This document shows positions 11,251-23,130 of a stretch of 64,000 bases of DNA, in pieces; within the stretch, counting starts at the first letter, position 1, and the number at the start of each line of letters is the position of its first letter. Location of the stretch: positions 496,001-560,000 of the forward strand of contig NC_037312.1 in the NCBI RefSeq assembly GCF_000143535.2, in the 5' to 3' direction. This DNA comes from Botrytis cinerea B05.10 (taxonomy: Eukaryota; Ascomycota; Leotiomycetes; Helotiales; Sclerotiniaceae). Made by a program: the position numbers and the translations under genes. The notes beneath the pieces were generated by a model. The model was not told the origin of the DNA. It saw only the letters and a list, made by a program, of their open reading frames with translations, and searched no databases.

Positions 11251-11424
11251 AAGAGAAAAGAGTATCGTTAGTCACAAGTTCACAAGTATCTGAGCTAGAA
11301 GACCATATAATGTAGGATCATCTTGTATTTCTATCTTTCTTGCTTTTGTACAATCATTGCATTTCCCCACCCAAATCATCCATTCACTCCTTTATCAACA
11401 GTAATAAAAGTCAAAGCGCTCCAC

Positions 11425-12477
11425 TTACTGCGCCAAGAGAACAGCCCTATAGTAAACTTGTCCTTTGTCCAACTTATCCATTGCCTCCGCGATACCTGAC
11501 TCCGTCATAGGGAAAGTTTGAACGATTGGTTTAATTTCATGGAATGCAGCAAAGTCCAACATTTGCTTGTGTGCACTTCTGTTTGCGACAAGGTTTCCTT
11601 GAATGTTGATACCAGCGACAAGGAATGGCATGTATGGGATCTCGAGGTTCTGGAAGGAAACTGTCAAGGGGTAGATGGTGGAGCGGGGTGCCATGATTGG
11701 AAGGATAAGTTCCCAGTTTGGTTGAGCGGCAGTGGTAACGAGGAGACGGTTGATTGGCTTAGAAACTTTGAGTTCCTTAGCGTCTTTGGTAGCGATGAAT
11801 TCGTGTGCACCGAGCTTGATGGCTTCAGCCTTCTTCTTGTCTGAGCTACTCAATACAACAACTCTGCAACCCATCTTGGCGGCAAATTGAATAGCCAAAT
11901 GTCCCAATCCACCGACACCCATCACAGCAACAACATCAGTGCTCTTGATACCCTGGAGGGCAGAGAATGTGGTAGCACCTCCACATTGTAAAGGAGCGGC
12001 AAACTCATCAGGGATGGAGGCCGGTGTGGGGAAAAGGAAGGCTTCACGCCAGATAGCGTGGGAAGCAAATGATCCTTGATCAAGATTGGCATATCCGTAA
12101 AGAGCACGTTCTGGGCAGAAAACTTCGTTTCCAGTAAGACATTCGTTGCAGTGGCCACAAGAATCGTGCTCGTAACCCCATCCAACACGGTCTCCTTTCT
12201 TAAGATACTTGGCATCAGGGCCAACGGATTCAACAATTCCAACACCTTCGTGGCCAAGAACCATGTCGGCACCTTTCTAGATGGGGGTTAGCTATAGAAC
12301 AGATGACAAAAAGATGGCGATGGAGTAGAGACTAACGTAGTGAAGATCTGTTCCGCAAACACCAGAAGCGGTAATTTTTACCAAAACACTGTCACCTTTG
12401 AGCTCTTCAGGCTTAGTGGTGGTGCTCTTGATGGGAGTACCATCTGCTCTGCCCTTGAAAACTGTGAAGGTAGGCAT
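11425..12477 (-). CDS. Zinc-dependent alcohol dehydrogenase (MDR family)
   Basis: Exons 12337-12477 and 11425-12276 (60-bp intron; splicing gives GTDLHYKGADMVLGHE) encode 330 aa. This is the medium-chain zinc alcohol dehydrogenase family. Catalytic zinc ligands are visible in GVCGTDLHY (Cys about 41) and GHEGVGIVESVG, and the four-cysteine structural zinc loop in CGHCNECLTGNEVFC. The Rossmann motif is GVGGLGHLAIQFAAKMG. The enzyme would oxidise or reduce primary alcohols and aldehydes with NAD(P); substrate cannot be read from sequence. It lacks a targeting signal, so is probably cytosolic. The length is slightly below the usual 340-350 aa. A TATA-like run lies about 185 bp upstream (12657-12663). 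Confidence 0.9.
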
Positions 12478-13674
12478 GTTGATTGGTTGATTGTGTTATA
12501 GGAAGAAATAGATGGTTTGAGGATGGATTTGAAGAGTTGGAATTTCAAGTAAAGTTATAGACGTTTTTGAGTGTCTTGAGAAGTTGGAGAGAAGAGTAGA
12601 AGAGGAAGTTGATTTGATATGGAATAAGATATGTTTGCTATGGATTTTTACTCCCATTATATAATCTTTGAACTCAGGGCCGCTCCTCCATGTTTGGGTC
12701 CAGGCACCATCCGGCCCAAAATTCTGTGCATTGGTTGCTGATTAGTGACAATGTCCATCGGTGAGGTGCACAAGCGCATGTACTCACGGGATTGTTCGTA
12801 ATCAAAGTTACCGATTCACATCCGACGGATGTCTCTCAGGATTACATGATCTTGAAGGAGAATCCGGAAGGCAAATTGTGGACATTCTTTGCTTTATGTC
12901 CGAGTGGGACCCATGTTCTTTAGGCTCATGACTAAACCCGAAACAAAATCTACTAGGGTCTAATCTCCGGAGTCCCCATTAGGGCTGAGCCATGTAAGCG
13001 ATGTTGGTGACCAACTGTTGGATGATAAGGTAAGTCAACGGATTATTGGGTATTATCAATCAAAATTTTCACAATGCGGTGTTAATCTACAAATGCATTT
13101 CTGGAGTATCGGAGTTAGATATAGAATAATCAAATGTGCTACCCCACGATTTTCATGTCTTACTATGAGCCAATTAGATTACACGCTCATGCGCCGAAGG
13201 CTTCTCGGCAACACTCCCGGCCTCAAGCCAAGGGTCGAATTTTGCTGTCTTAACACCCAAAGTCGATATCACATAGCTGTGGATTGCTGCACTTGGAAGC
13301 TACGAGAATAATAGTCCTCCACAATTGGCTCTGACTTTATGATTATAAATGGTCATGGAGTAATCTCTTTGTCATAGTTCATTCGTGTTGTTGCACTGGA
13401 CAAATAGATAATATCCAAGTGGTTAAAGCATTAATTCTATACGAACAATTATTGCTGATACATAAGTAACTACCGAAGGATAATCTCGCTACTCCACGAT
13501 ATTGTTTCCCAATACAGCTACCGCCCATATGCGTTTACCATGATGTGCATATTGCCATACCATTGCCAACCCGATATTGAATTTGAGAAAACTATAGTAA
13601 TAGAATGGAACGAAACATAAAGAAAAAGTACGCCTTAAAACCATGTCTCTTGTTGATCATCATCATCATCATTA
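12478..13674. other. Intergenic: ADH promoter and TF 3' flank
   Basis: It holds the alcohol dehydrogenase promoter on the minus strand, with a TATATAA-like run near 12657-12663. At the other end is the trinucleotide repeat that follows the regulator's stop codon. The 97-codon open frame at 13018-13311 has no motif and I do not accept it. Confidence 0.5.
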
Positions 13675-13677
13675 TTA
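13657..13677 (-). repeat. Trinucleotide repeat giving seven in-frame stop codons
   Basis: Directly after the last regulator codon the minus strand reads TAA TAA followed by five TGA codons, from an ATT/ATC trinucleotide repeat on the + strand. Confidence 0.85.
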
Positions 13678-16026
13678 TTCCGGAAATATCGTCCCCATAT
13701 TCGCCCATAACATCTCGAAGTCTGTATATGAATCTGCTGGAAATGTCATATCAATAGACTGAGCCAGGATATCTTGTATTTCTGCATTCGTCTCGTTATC
13801 GAAAGATAACGAATCTACACCTTGCATGCCAGTGAAGCTGTCATCGAGAAGACTCTCATAACCCGAGTCTCCTGCACTCATGACAGATTGCACTTCATCG
13901 GGCTTTGTCATGACTTTCGACTGCTGCGCCATCATTTGCTTCTCATAAGTCTGCGCAAGACGGATATCGACTTTAGCACTGAGTTCAGTCATGACATTAG
14001 CAGCGCTGGCAGCTTGGGCGAAATTGTTCCCAAAGTTATCGAAGACAGCGATGGCGAGGTCGAGAGCACCTCTTGCTGCTCGAGTCTGTGTGCCTTGAGG
14101 ATATGCGAATATATAACCGACCAGAGTCATTGCACAGTTCCACTGCCATTGGAAAGATTCCTGCCAGCCTGCTAGGATGGATGTCGACAAGATTACATGA
14201 TGCATGATGTGCGTTAATTGCATAGCATGGCCGACACATTTAAGTGCGATTTGTTCTGAGAGAGCAGTGGGTGTGCTTCCTGGATTGAAGATGATGAATG
14301 GACGGCAGAGGTTGGTGCTAAGGTTGTGGTACATAAGTTCCAGGAGGAGTCGTTGTCTTTGAAGCCACAGTGGTGCAAATGGCTCAATATTGATGTGTGA
14401 TAGGTCTGTGGAAAAGGGGGATCCACCGTTGAGACGATCAGTCTTGAGTGCCATGGGTACACCCCTGAGCCATTCGTCCATCCGCTCTAAGTGTGGCTCC
14501 AGCATATCTGCATAGGTACCGAGAGTTTGCAAGTCATCCCAGATAGTTCCTCTTACGCTGACTGTATTAGGGACTGGGGTATCGTAGAAAGCAGAGTAGG
14601 CCGATCGAGCAACAAGCAACAGTTTCGTATTGTGAAGATTCCAAGTCAACCAGGTAACGTTGTCACCGAGAGGTGCAAAGCTTTGCCCTGCGGCAATAGC
14701 AACATCGCGGTCATCTGTTGGAAGCGTGCATGTAGTATTACACTCATGGACCAAAAAAGGACGGCCGAGTTTCATGCTCATTTTACTCTCCAAAACGTAA
14801 AGTGTCCACCACATGCGTTTCCGCAATTCTCTTTCCTTTCTTGGCATTTCTTGGGGGGGCTCGACATGTAAGCCAAGCATATAGGCTGTTCGTACAGCAG
14901 CGCTGCAAGCGCTATCTGCCATATTTTGAAATGATCCACAGCAGAGGTATATGGAGCAGAGAATATGACATTGGAGAGTAGCTATTGTGGGTGCTTCTAG
15001 ATCGGCCGCTAGTAGAGATTGACAACGTCGGTAATGCCATCTGCCAGCGATCGTTGCGTCATTGACGTTCACATTAGCTCTCGAGCCGGGATTATGTGCA
15101 CGTGTTACATTGGGCAGAAAAGACATGCCATATTGCATGCACATTGCCAGGATAATATCGACCAGCGCGGAAGGTTTTCTCTCTTTGTCTGAATTCATCC
15201 ATAACGACTGGTAATGCTCTTTGAATTCTTGTTCATCGATAATGGGATTTGAGGTATAGTATGATTGCCAAAAGAGTCCAAGAAAGTACTCTTCTTGTGT
15301 TGGTGAAAGATAGTCACCGACATTGAGGGGGTCTTCTATAGGGACCATCATCCCATTCTTGTTGTCTGATGTATCTGCAGTAGTCGGCCCATCGAGTACC
15401 TTACTCGCCGAGTTCGGTAACATGGCATGAGCAGAATGTTTTTGATGTAGTGAAGCGGTCAAGAAAGTGTTGAGGCGCCCGATGAAATAGTACAGCGATG
15501 CTGAGCCATACCACGTCTTTTGTGGGGAACGCGCGGTGCTAATGTGAATGCCTTCCCATTCTCTCTTGATAGAGTTTGCGTCGAATTCAAGGCCGCTCAT
15601 GACAGCCAAGCCACTCATACCGCTCAAGCCAGTGTCATGTCCGGATCGAGAACTCCCTATACTGTTGGGCGGTGAAGGAATTCCATGTGGAGGAAGCATT
15701 TGCATATTTTGTTTGCTATCGCTTGAGCGCTCTTTTTCGAGTTCTTTCTCAAGTTCCTGAACTTTTTGCTTAAGGCGTTCAATCTCACGATATGCATGTG
15801 GAAGTGTTGCCGACTTCAGAGCACCACTATTGCTGCAGTTGCCGCCCCGGGTTTTGCAGTTGTTACACGGATGATCATTGTCGCATTTTATCCGATGAAC
15901 TCGACACCAATCGCACGCTTTGGCCACTTGACTTCGTTTTTGACGTGGACGGGGCCGTGGAGGAGGCTCTGGGGATGCAGAAGTACTGGGCGTAGTGGAA
16001 GGCATGCTCACGAAAGTGGTGAACAT
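13675..16026 (-). CDS. Zn2Cys6 fungal transcription factor
   Basis: An uninterrupted frame encodes 783 aa from the ATG at 16026 (MFTTFVSMPST); the frame is open to an ATG at 16125, and MPSTTPS at 16005 is another start option. A Gal4-type zinc cluster spans about residues 38-64 (CDWC, six residues, C, five, CNNC, six, C). Basic residues (RPRPRQKR) precede it and a short coiled coil follows (about 80-100, REIERLKQKVQELEKELEKE), suggesting a DNA-binding dimer. The middle region (for example MWWTLYVLESKMSMKLGRPF) matches the fungal-specific transcription factor domain. The C-terminus is acidic, as in activation domains. The protein would be a nuclear regulator. Targets are unknown; closeness to the galacturonate genes and a metabolic block makes either a candidate, but I cannot identify it as GaaR. 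Confidence 0.88.
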   Translation of the reverse strand: MFTTFVSMPSTTPSTSASPEPPPRPRPRQKRSQVAKACDWCRVHRIKCDNDHPCNNCKTRGGNCSNSGALKSATLPHAYREIERLKQKVQELEKELEKERSSDSKQNMQMLPPHGIPSPPNSIGSSRSGHDTGLSGMSGLAVMSGLEFDANSIKREWEGIHISTARSPQKTWYGSASLYYFIGRLNTFLTASLHQKHSAHAMLPNSASKVLDGPTTADTSDNKNGMMVPIEDPLNVGDYLSPTQEEYFLGLFWQSYYTSNPIIDEQEFKEHYQSLWMNSDKERKPSALVDIILAMCMQYGMSFLPNVTRAHNPGSRANVNVNDATIAGRWHYRRCQSLLAADLEAPTIATLQCHILCSIYLCCGSFQNMADSACSAAVRTAYMLGLHVEPPQEMPRKERELRKRMWWTLYVLESKMSMKLGRPFLVHECNTTCTLPTDDRDVAIAAGQSFAPLGDNVTWLTWNLHNTKLLLVARSAYSAFYDTPVPNTVSVRGTIWDDLQTLGTYADMLEPHLERMDEWLRGVPMALKTDRLNGGSPFSTDLSHINIEPFAPLWLQRQRLLLELMYHNLSTNLCRPFIIFNPGSTPTALSEQIALKCVGHAMQLTHIMHHVILSTSILAGWQESFQWQWNCAMTLVGYIFAYPQGTQTRAARGALDLAIAVFDNFGNNFAQAASAANVMTELSAKVDIRLAQTYEKQMMAQQSKVMTKPDEVQSVMSAGDSGYESLLDDSFTGMQGVDSLSFDNETNAEIQDILAQSIDMTFPADSYTDFEMLWANMGTIFPE

Positions 16027-18965
16027 TTTGGGAGCAATGTGATGGGTATCAAGTAGAGAGACGGAGAGGAGACGCGCTGGAGAAGTGATGTTGGCTAGTT
16101 GGATGTATATGCGGCACAGCACCAACTGAGATTTGATGGCAGGTGGCCCCGAAACCCAGCAGAAGGCTGTTGCTCGTGATCAATGGTCAACGAGTACCTC
16201 CTAAGGTCAGTCTTAGGAAAGTCGAAAGTCTCAAGATATGAGGATAGAGGATGCCAATCCTGTATGTACAGAATGTGGAGTTTGTATGATTTGCGGTGTC
16301 AAAAGTGCGAGCAGATCTCTAGTATTCTTTATTTGTGCACGGGCGGCACAATTAATGTGTTTTGGGTGCCAAGGGGTCTACCCCAACCAAGCCCCACCTG
16401 AAGGGACCCGGGAAGACAGATGGCTAGAATGCCACAAAACAAAACACGGCTTTTGCGGCTTTGTACGAGGTACTAATCGATTTTTCCGTGGCCGATACCT
16501 GGTTTCGTTACCAAAAGGGTCTAGGAATGAAGCGTCTAGGTGGTTTGTAGGGTTATACCAAGTAAGAGATGTATTGCTTTTCAACTTGACGTCAAACGAT
16601 TCGGTAGGGCTTGGCCAATAATTTATCATAGTGCTAACACTCATATCTGAATCGACAATTGTCGGAATTACCGTCATTATCATACCATTCTACTTCACAC
16701 ATGTGGTACATTACCAATCTCTAATCGACATATCTGAAAAGAGTTACCAAGCTTTGACTACTTAGGTACCGTTGCAACTGATTGAGGCGGAGATAGCGTT
16801 TTGGGCTTCGGAGAAGAGCCTATCGCACCTGGGAGCCCCATAAAGGCTGCACTAAACCCCCTGTTGATCTGTCAAAATGCATGGTAAATAGCACCGGAAA
16901 ACCCTTGATTATGTTTATCAGCCCTTTCTTTCTTCATTCCACCCCACCTACTGGAAACTGCCTGCGGAGTACATAATCTCATTTCAAAAGAGGAATTTCC
17001 TCTCACCACGACATGTAAACTTCGACCAGCTAATCCACAATACTATCATCATGGATAGAGCATTATAATCGAGAGCAAAACCCACTGTAAGTGTACGTAC
17101 TCTCATCACACTACCTAATTTTAGCTACGGGGTCATTTAACACCAAAATCTCTCTCAAAACAACAATAATGCCCGTCACTGTAAGTCATTGAGTTCTCGT
17201 CCATACAAATTGCAACTCGGGTCCTCGCCACGTGAGGCTTTCACCAACAGAACCAATCATAAGCGATCTGAGAAGATCTTACGGCCACGAAATTACTGCC
17301 TAGAACTTCAAATTGTACGTACTCGGGTCCGAAGCCGTGGATTCCGTATCACGGCAAAGAGCCGACTCAGATTTGGCTCATGATAATGTCTTGAACAAAT
17401 GGCCCGGCTTTCTTCATATCGGATGAATAAGCCGATAAATTTAAATAAGCTTACTTCGTTGCCAAAGAATAAGAATTTGCCGAGTCCAAATGTCCTTTCT
17501 CCATTTCTGTATTCCGTCCTCGCGAATGCGAAAACAGTGGGATTTCTGTTTCAGCTTGTGTAGACATAGGATTATGGTGAGATGCCCTTGATGATGACCA
17601 TTCTTCGAGCTTCATCAAAGTTACCGTATGAAGTGTGGTAGTAGCCGGTTCGCTCGGCATTGTAATCGGAGTTTTTTTTTTTTTTGGTAAGAATTGCATT
17701 TACGATTATCAGCGCAAGGTCCAAATCCTTCGTAACTAAAGGGCTTACCTTCATTGGTTTTGCCATTTAAACAACACAATCTCAGCGTTTCATTTTATGA
17801 TAGGACGTTGATTGAAAAAGGTATTATTGTCTAGATATGGAATGTGCCTAAGGCACGGATCTAATTAAATCATCGTTTTATGCAACGGCATGTTTCTTCA
17901 GCGGGGGGAACCTTATTAATATTCCCGCGCGTATGGGTGTGATGTAATCCCGCCTCTTTTTCAGGGTCCTGCAGATATGCAGCGGGCCCGAGTCCATATA
18001 TGCGGTGTATTCTGTGGTTCTGCAGAACCTTGTAGACCCTGAGTTCTGCATGGTCTCGGGGAACCAGGCAGCGACATCAGCATCTGTAGCTTAGACATGA
18101 AGAATTACTCACGTGAGGCTGAGTTAGCCAAGAAGCTTAGGAGCTTGGGACCAAACTCTCGGATTCACTTCGCAAGATTGCTTACAGCTGCTGGGACAGT
18201 TTACGATCACGATACCTGGCTGTTTGCTCTCTCTTCCCCCTCTCCCCCTCTCTTCCAAATGATGCGGTGATCAGATATCGAAATGCTGTAGAACGGAAAA
18301 TACACAGTCGTCGGTTTTTACCGGGACCGGATTAAAGGACGCTTATGTGATGAAATCGAAGCCGTGATATCGCCTTGAGACATCCATCAGTATTGGCAAT
18401 CCTAGCTCTTCTATAGCTTATCTTTCTCTGCTGATCATGGTTCGAGGATACGAGCTAACGCAGGACTAGGCTTCCGCTGCACGTTTATTGCATGTAAGCA
18501 GGGTTACCACATGTCAACAACGTGAACTCGCCAGCAGTTTGGTTCCCAAAATATCGACATTAGTTAATTCTACCCAGGAAACGAGCTGAACAAAGCTTAA
18601 TCTCGCTCTCTCTGCGCCGCATACGATATTACGGCAAGCCAGGGTTCTTTCTTCAACACCCTCGAGTTCATGGTATGGAATATGATTCGATGCGGGCTAT
18701 GAAGTGAGACTATACGATAGTGACCATCATGGGTGATAGGAACGTGGGCGAAAAGTGACTGAGAAGTGGTCTAAGCATCAAGTTGAACGTCTATATAAAC
18801 GGCTCAAAGTCTCGACGTTAAGCTCAATCCTCATCATCATCAACATCTTCTTCCTTTCTCAGCTTCATTCATTGCAGAACGATCTCTTCCGATCGCCATC
18901 ATCTCTTCACTTGAAGATCACTTCCTACTTTCCACCTTTGCATACTATCCACTTCATTAGCAGAA
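16027..18965. other. Intergenic region upstream of the regulator and GMC oxidase
   Basis: This 2.9-kb stretch holds divergent promoters. Around 17040-17190 the + strand has two copies of a CACTGTAAGT donor-like word (donors at 17087 and 17181) and an ATG at 17169, so a small spliced transcript could start there; no coding continuation is convincing. A Cys-containing 127-codon frame at 16238-16621 (CTECGVCMICGV) has no family signature. A T-run lies at 17671-17684. A TATA box for the GMC gene is listed separately. Confidence 0.4.
18792..18799 (+). promoter_or_regulatory. TATA box of the GMC oxidoreductase gene
   Basis: TATATAAA lies 167 bp before the start codon, followed by a CATCATCA/pyrimidine-rich leader typical of a strongly expressed fungal gene. 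Confidence 0.6.
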
Positions 18966-20966
18966 ATGTTTAGCAAAGACTTCACAGCCGTCGGGCTAGC
19001 AGCTCTCTCTTTGGTCTCTCAATCCCAAGCAGGACCTACCTTGAGTACTTCTCATCTCAAAGCAAGAGCCCTTCTAGGTAACTCTTTTGGTGTTCCTGGA
19101 CGCAATGCCACTTACGACTACGTTGTCGTTGGTGGTGGCAATGCCGGTCTGACCATCGCCATGAGATTGGCTGAAGCCGAGGCTGGCAGCGTTGCTGTCA
19201 TCGAAGCTGGAACTTTCTATGAGATTAGCAATGGAAACATCTCTCAAGTTCCCGCCACTGATGGTGTCTTTGCTGGAAAAGGTGCCACTGATTGGCAACC
19301 TCAAATCGATTGGGGTTATCAGACTACCCCACAATCTGTAAGTTTGATGACTAGGATTTGAATCAAAGATGACTTACTAACACTCTCGACAGGGAGCACA
19401 CAACACTTCTCTTCACTACGCTCGTGGTAAGACTTTGGGAGGTTGTTCTGCCAGAAACTTCATGGTCTACCAACGTGGAACTGTTGGATCGATGCAGAAG
19501 TGGGCCGACCAGGTTGGCGACGACTCCTATGAATGGGATAACTTTCTTCCCTTCTACCAGAAGTCTGTTAACTTCACTTCACCTGACATGACCCTTCGAT
19601 CTGCCAACTCCACTCCATCGTTCGTTGCTGCTGATGCTGCATCCTTTCCAGCTACCGGCCCACTTTCAGTTACTTGGTCCCACTATGCCCAAGCTTTCGG
19701 AACCTGGGCCATTGAGGGTCTCTCTCAAATCGGCATGCCAGTGATTCCTGGATTTTTGGGCGGAAACTTGATTGGAACTTCATACCCTACATTCACCCTT
19801 GATGCTGAAAAGATGACACGTGAATCCTCCGAGACTTCTTTCCTCAGAGTCGGTATGACATCACCTGATCTCAAGGTTTACACTCTTTCCATGGCCAAGA
19901 AGATTCTCTTCGACGAGAGCAAGAAGGCAACTGGTGTTCTTGTCGAGACTGGTGGCTACCCATTCACTTTGAGTGCCACCAAGGAGGTCATCTTGTCTGC
20001 TGGTGTTTTCGGATCCCCACAACTCCTTATGGCTTCTGGTGTTGGACCCGCAGATGAATTGAGTGCTGTCGGTATTGATGTCATTGCTGATCTTCCAGGT
20101 GTTGGAAAGGGAATGCAAGATCATCTATTCACTGGTGTCGGATACCGTGTCAATGCTCCTACCATCTCGAGACTTGTAAACGATCCTGTCTATGCTGCTG
20201 AGCAACTTGAGATGTACGAGAGCACCCCAGCTGCTGGCATGTATTCCAGCCCCGATACCGATGTTCTTGGATGGGAAAAGATCCCCGAGAAGTACAGAAG
20301 CCAATGGAGCAATGAGACCCAAAAGGCTTTGGCTGAATACCCTGCTGATTGGCCTGAGGTTGAGTACATTGCCATTTCTTCTTTCCTAGGCAACCAGGTC
20401 ATCGAGGGAACCGACCCAAATGATGGATTCAACTATGCCACATTAGCAATTGCTCTCGTCGCTCCTCGATCCCGCGGATCCCTTACCATCACCTCCGCTG
20501 ACACCAACGTTGCTCCTTTGATTGACCCAGGTTTCTTGACCGAGCAATCTGACGTCGACATCATGGTTGCTGCAGTCAAGCGTGTCCGTGAATTCTACGC
20601 CACCGATGCTCTTCAAAGCTTCGTCATTGGTGATGAGTACTTCCCAGGATCTAACATCTCGACCGATGCTCAAATCGAAGACTTTGTCCGAACCAGTTTC
20701 AACACTATCTGGCACGCAACATCCACCTGCTCCATGGGTCCAATCAACGACACCAACACTGTCGTCGACACCCAAGCCAGAGTTCTTGGTGTATCTGGTG
20801 TCCGTGTCGTTGACGCTGCCGCTTTCCCACTCCTTCCTCCTGGACATCCTATGTCCACAGTTTGTAAGTCTTATTCTTCCTATAAAAATTAGCAATTGAA
20901 CAGTAACTAACAATTCATCCAGATGCTTTCGCTGAGAAGATTGCTTGCGATATCATTGGCTGTTAA
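18966..20966 (+). CDS. Secreted GMC oxidoreductase (AA3-type FAD enzyme)
   Basis: Exons 18966-19337, 19393-20863 and 20923-20966 encode 628 aa. A signal peptide (about residues 1-22, ending SQSQA) predicts secretion. The FAD-binding motif is YDYVVVGGGNAGL (50-62). GMC signature 1 appears as GKTLGGCSARNFMVY and signature 2 as LSAGVFGSPQLLMASGVGP. Both catalytic histidines are present, in WHATSTCSMG and, across the last intron, in GHPMSTVYAF. The family includes aryl-alcohol oxidase, glucose oxidase and related dehydrogenases; substrate cannot be decided here. Oxidation of sugars or alcohols outside the cell can supply hydrogen peroxide during plant attack. The gene sits at the edge of the reductase block, so it could instead act on that block's product. 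Confidence 0.92.
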
Positions 20967-23130
20967 GAAGTTCGCTTCCAAAGCGCCACCATCCAACACC
21001 ATCTTTAATCATCGCTCCTCACCTTCATCCAATTTCTCTTTATTATGCTGTCAATAGACTCTTCTTAGAAGCACCATGGCTAAATTTGTTATCTCTTCTT
21101 TTCTTCTGACCTCCAGCTGATGGCGCCGGAATATTTTGATGCACCACTTGAGTTCCAAGATATTTCGCACACCAAAGCACACAGAGTACTCGAACACTAT
21201 CGATCTCTGCGTGCAGACATTGTTAGTTGGATGTCACTGTACAACAATTGCTCGCATCCTCATTCTGAGGGGTAGCTTGAGCATCGTTGGGTTCTTTCCT
21301 TTTAGGTGTGATATTTGGGCGGCGGATTTCTTTCATATGTACCGTACAGAGGAGACAGATGTACTATAAAGTCATAGATATATAGTGGCAACCATCTTTT
21401 CATATAGCAACTCGCGTACTTTCCATATGCTCTGCAGATCGTGACCATGTTTCGTCGATTATGGTAACACTGCAGATGTAGCCAAGACAGACCAGGGGAT
21501 TTACCTAATGACATCGCTATAATCTATGGATTTAATACTGAGTAAACGCAGATTTTTCCGACGACTTTGCTTTTTCATCTATTCAGTCCTATCGCCACCA
21601 ATCATCGGGCTTTGCAAGGAAATCTAAATGTTGGATAGTATTCGCTAATCCTTGACGCATGTGTAACATTTCACAGCGTTTGTAATCCAACCAACAGCAT
21701 ATATCCGTACAGGCATCAGTTCTACCATTGCTAATCTTATTCTGTTGATTGAAGTTGGTAATTAATGATGTTACCGTACACAACATTCGTATTAACAAAC
21801 TATCAAATTATTATGGACTTTCAAATTCGCCTACTTTGTTAGGTCAAATTCATATTGAGTTCTAGTATCAATTACTGATTCCAAACCTTTCAACTTCGGA
21901 CTATGGAGATTTTGACTATAGGTTTGGTACCAATTCTCAATCCTCAAAACTCGTGAAGATACCGTTCAATTGCGGGCTCCATTCTGGCTAATGTCGTGGG
22001 TTTCTCGGCTAAACAGAAGATCAATTCGGTAAACATAACTTCACCGAAAATCATTAACTACCGAGCTCTCCCGAAAGGCTTCCGGCGCCACTTCATCAAT
22101 TACTTGCAGATCTTCTATCTACCCGCAGTTTCCACTCTTCCCGCTCAGCCCCGAAGCGCATGCCCCGAGTAAGAACTAGGGGATACAATACTTTTACAAT
22201 GTGGTTTGCTTCAAAAGTCGTATATCATCCAACCGATTGATTGCGAGCAAGATGTTTCATGTACGATTAATGAGATTCTACGCAGGTCCTCACACGGCTA
22301 TTCAAAAGCTATGCGGTATGCTCGCGGTAAGTCATGTGATGCAGATCTAGCCCCCAAATGTACTCAATGAGCAAGTCGTTGCTAAGGCAACTAAGATCGC
22401 CAAGCAAAGCTGTAAAGCTTGATGGTGGGTGGAACAGATCAAGCTTATATGGGCTCATGCAAAGGCTGTGTAACGGGACCCGAATAGATAAGCCAACGAT
22501 GAAGTAAGTTGGGCGGTTCAGCCGATACGGCATGTGGATTGTGTAACCAAGCCGATCATGTGCACGGATTGTGGAGTTCGTTATCAAGATTGATTTCCAA
22601 GGTCACATGTGTGTATGAGATTGTGCTAGCCACTAAGTCGGCTTGCGAGCCACCCGTAACAAGCCACCTGTTGTCAGCCACTTGTTGTCAGCCACTTGTC
22701 ATTAGCCACTACGACATCTAAGGACACATCTCAAAAAAATGGAAAAAGCTCGAGGTCAGAAATGGATGAAGCAGGTGAGAGGTTCAGGAAGGATAAGGAG
22801 ACGAGGGCGATTAGCATGATCGATTGAATTGACCATGTCACCTAAAGAGTTGAAGCAATGATCGTCAGGTAATTATATCCTGTCACTTTTGGTTGAGGCA
22901 AATGATGTAATTATGATGTTATCAAATTTGTTTGTGTTTTATAGTTAACTAGATGTTTAAATATGAACAATTGCCGTGAATCGTATATGAAATCCCAAAC
23001 TCCTGATCCGTCTATCCCAACATATTGTCTAAACCAATACCCAAGTCTATGGTCATAAATCGTAAGAAGTGTATTAAAAGATACATGAAATGAGAAGTGA
23101 CAAAGGAAACTCGTTAAATGACAGCCATGT
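20967..23130. other. Intergenic between GMC oxidase and reductase 1
   Basis: A 2.2-kb spacer between the 3' ends of two convergent genes. It contains a 14-bp minisatellite (listed separately). Other open frames are short and unlike proteins. Confidence 0.5.
22648..22717 (+). repeat. 14-bp minisatellite, five units
   Basis: AGCCAC recurs at exact 14-bp spacing at 22648, 22662, 22676, 22690 and 22704. The central units read AGCCACTTGTTGTC or close variants. A further AGCCAC at 22628 is out of register by six bases. Confidence 0.85.

Noticed and set aside
13675..16026. Identification of the Zn2Cys6 protein as GaaR
   Set aside because: Closeness to gar2/lga1 is suggestive, but I cannot confirm it by sequence memory and fungal pathway regulators are often unlinked.
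16238..16621. Cys-containing 127-codon frame with CTECGVCMICGV
   Set aside because: It resembles a zinc-binding peptide by eye only; no family, no promoter context, and Cys spacing is irregular downstream.
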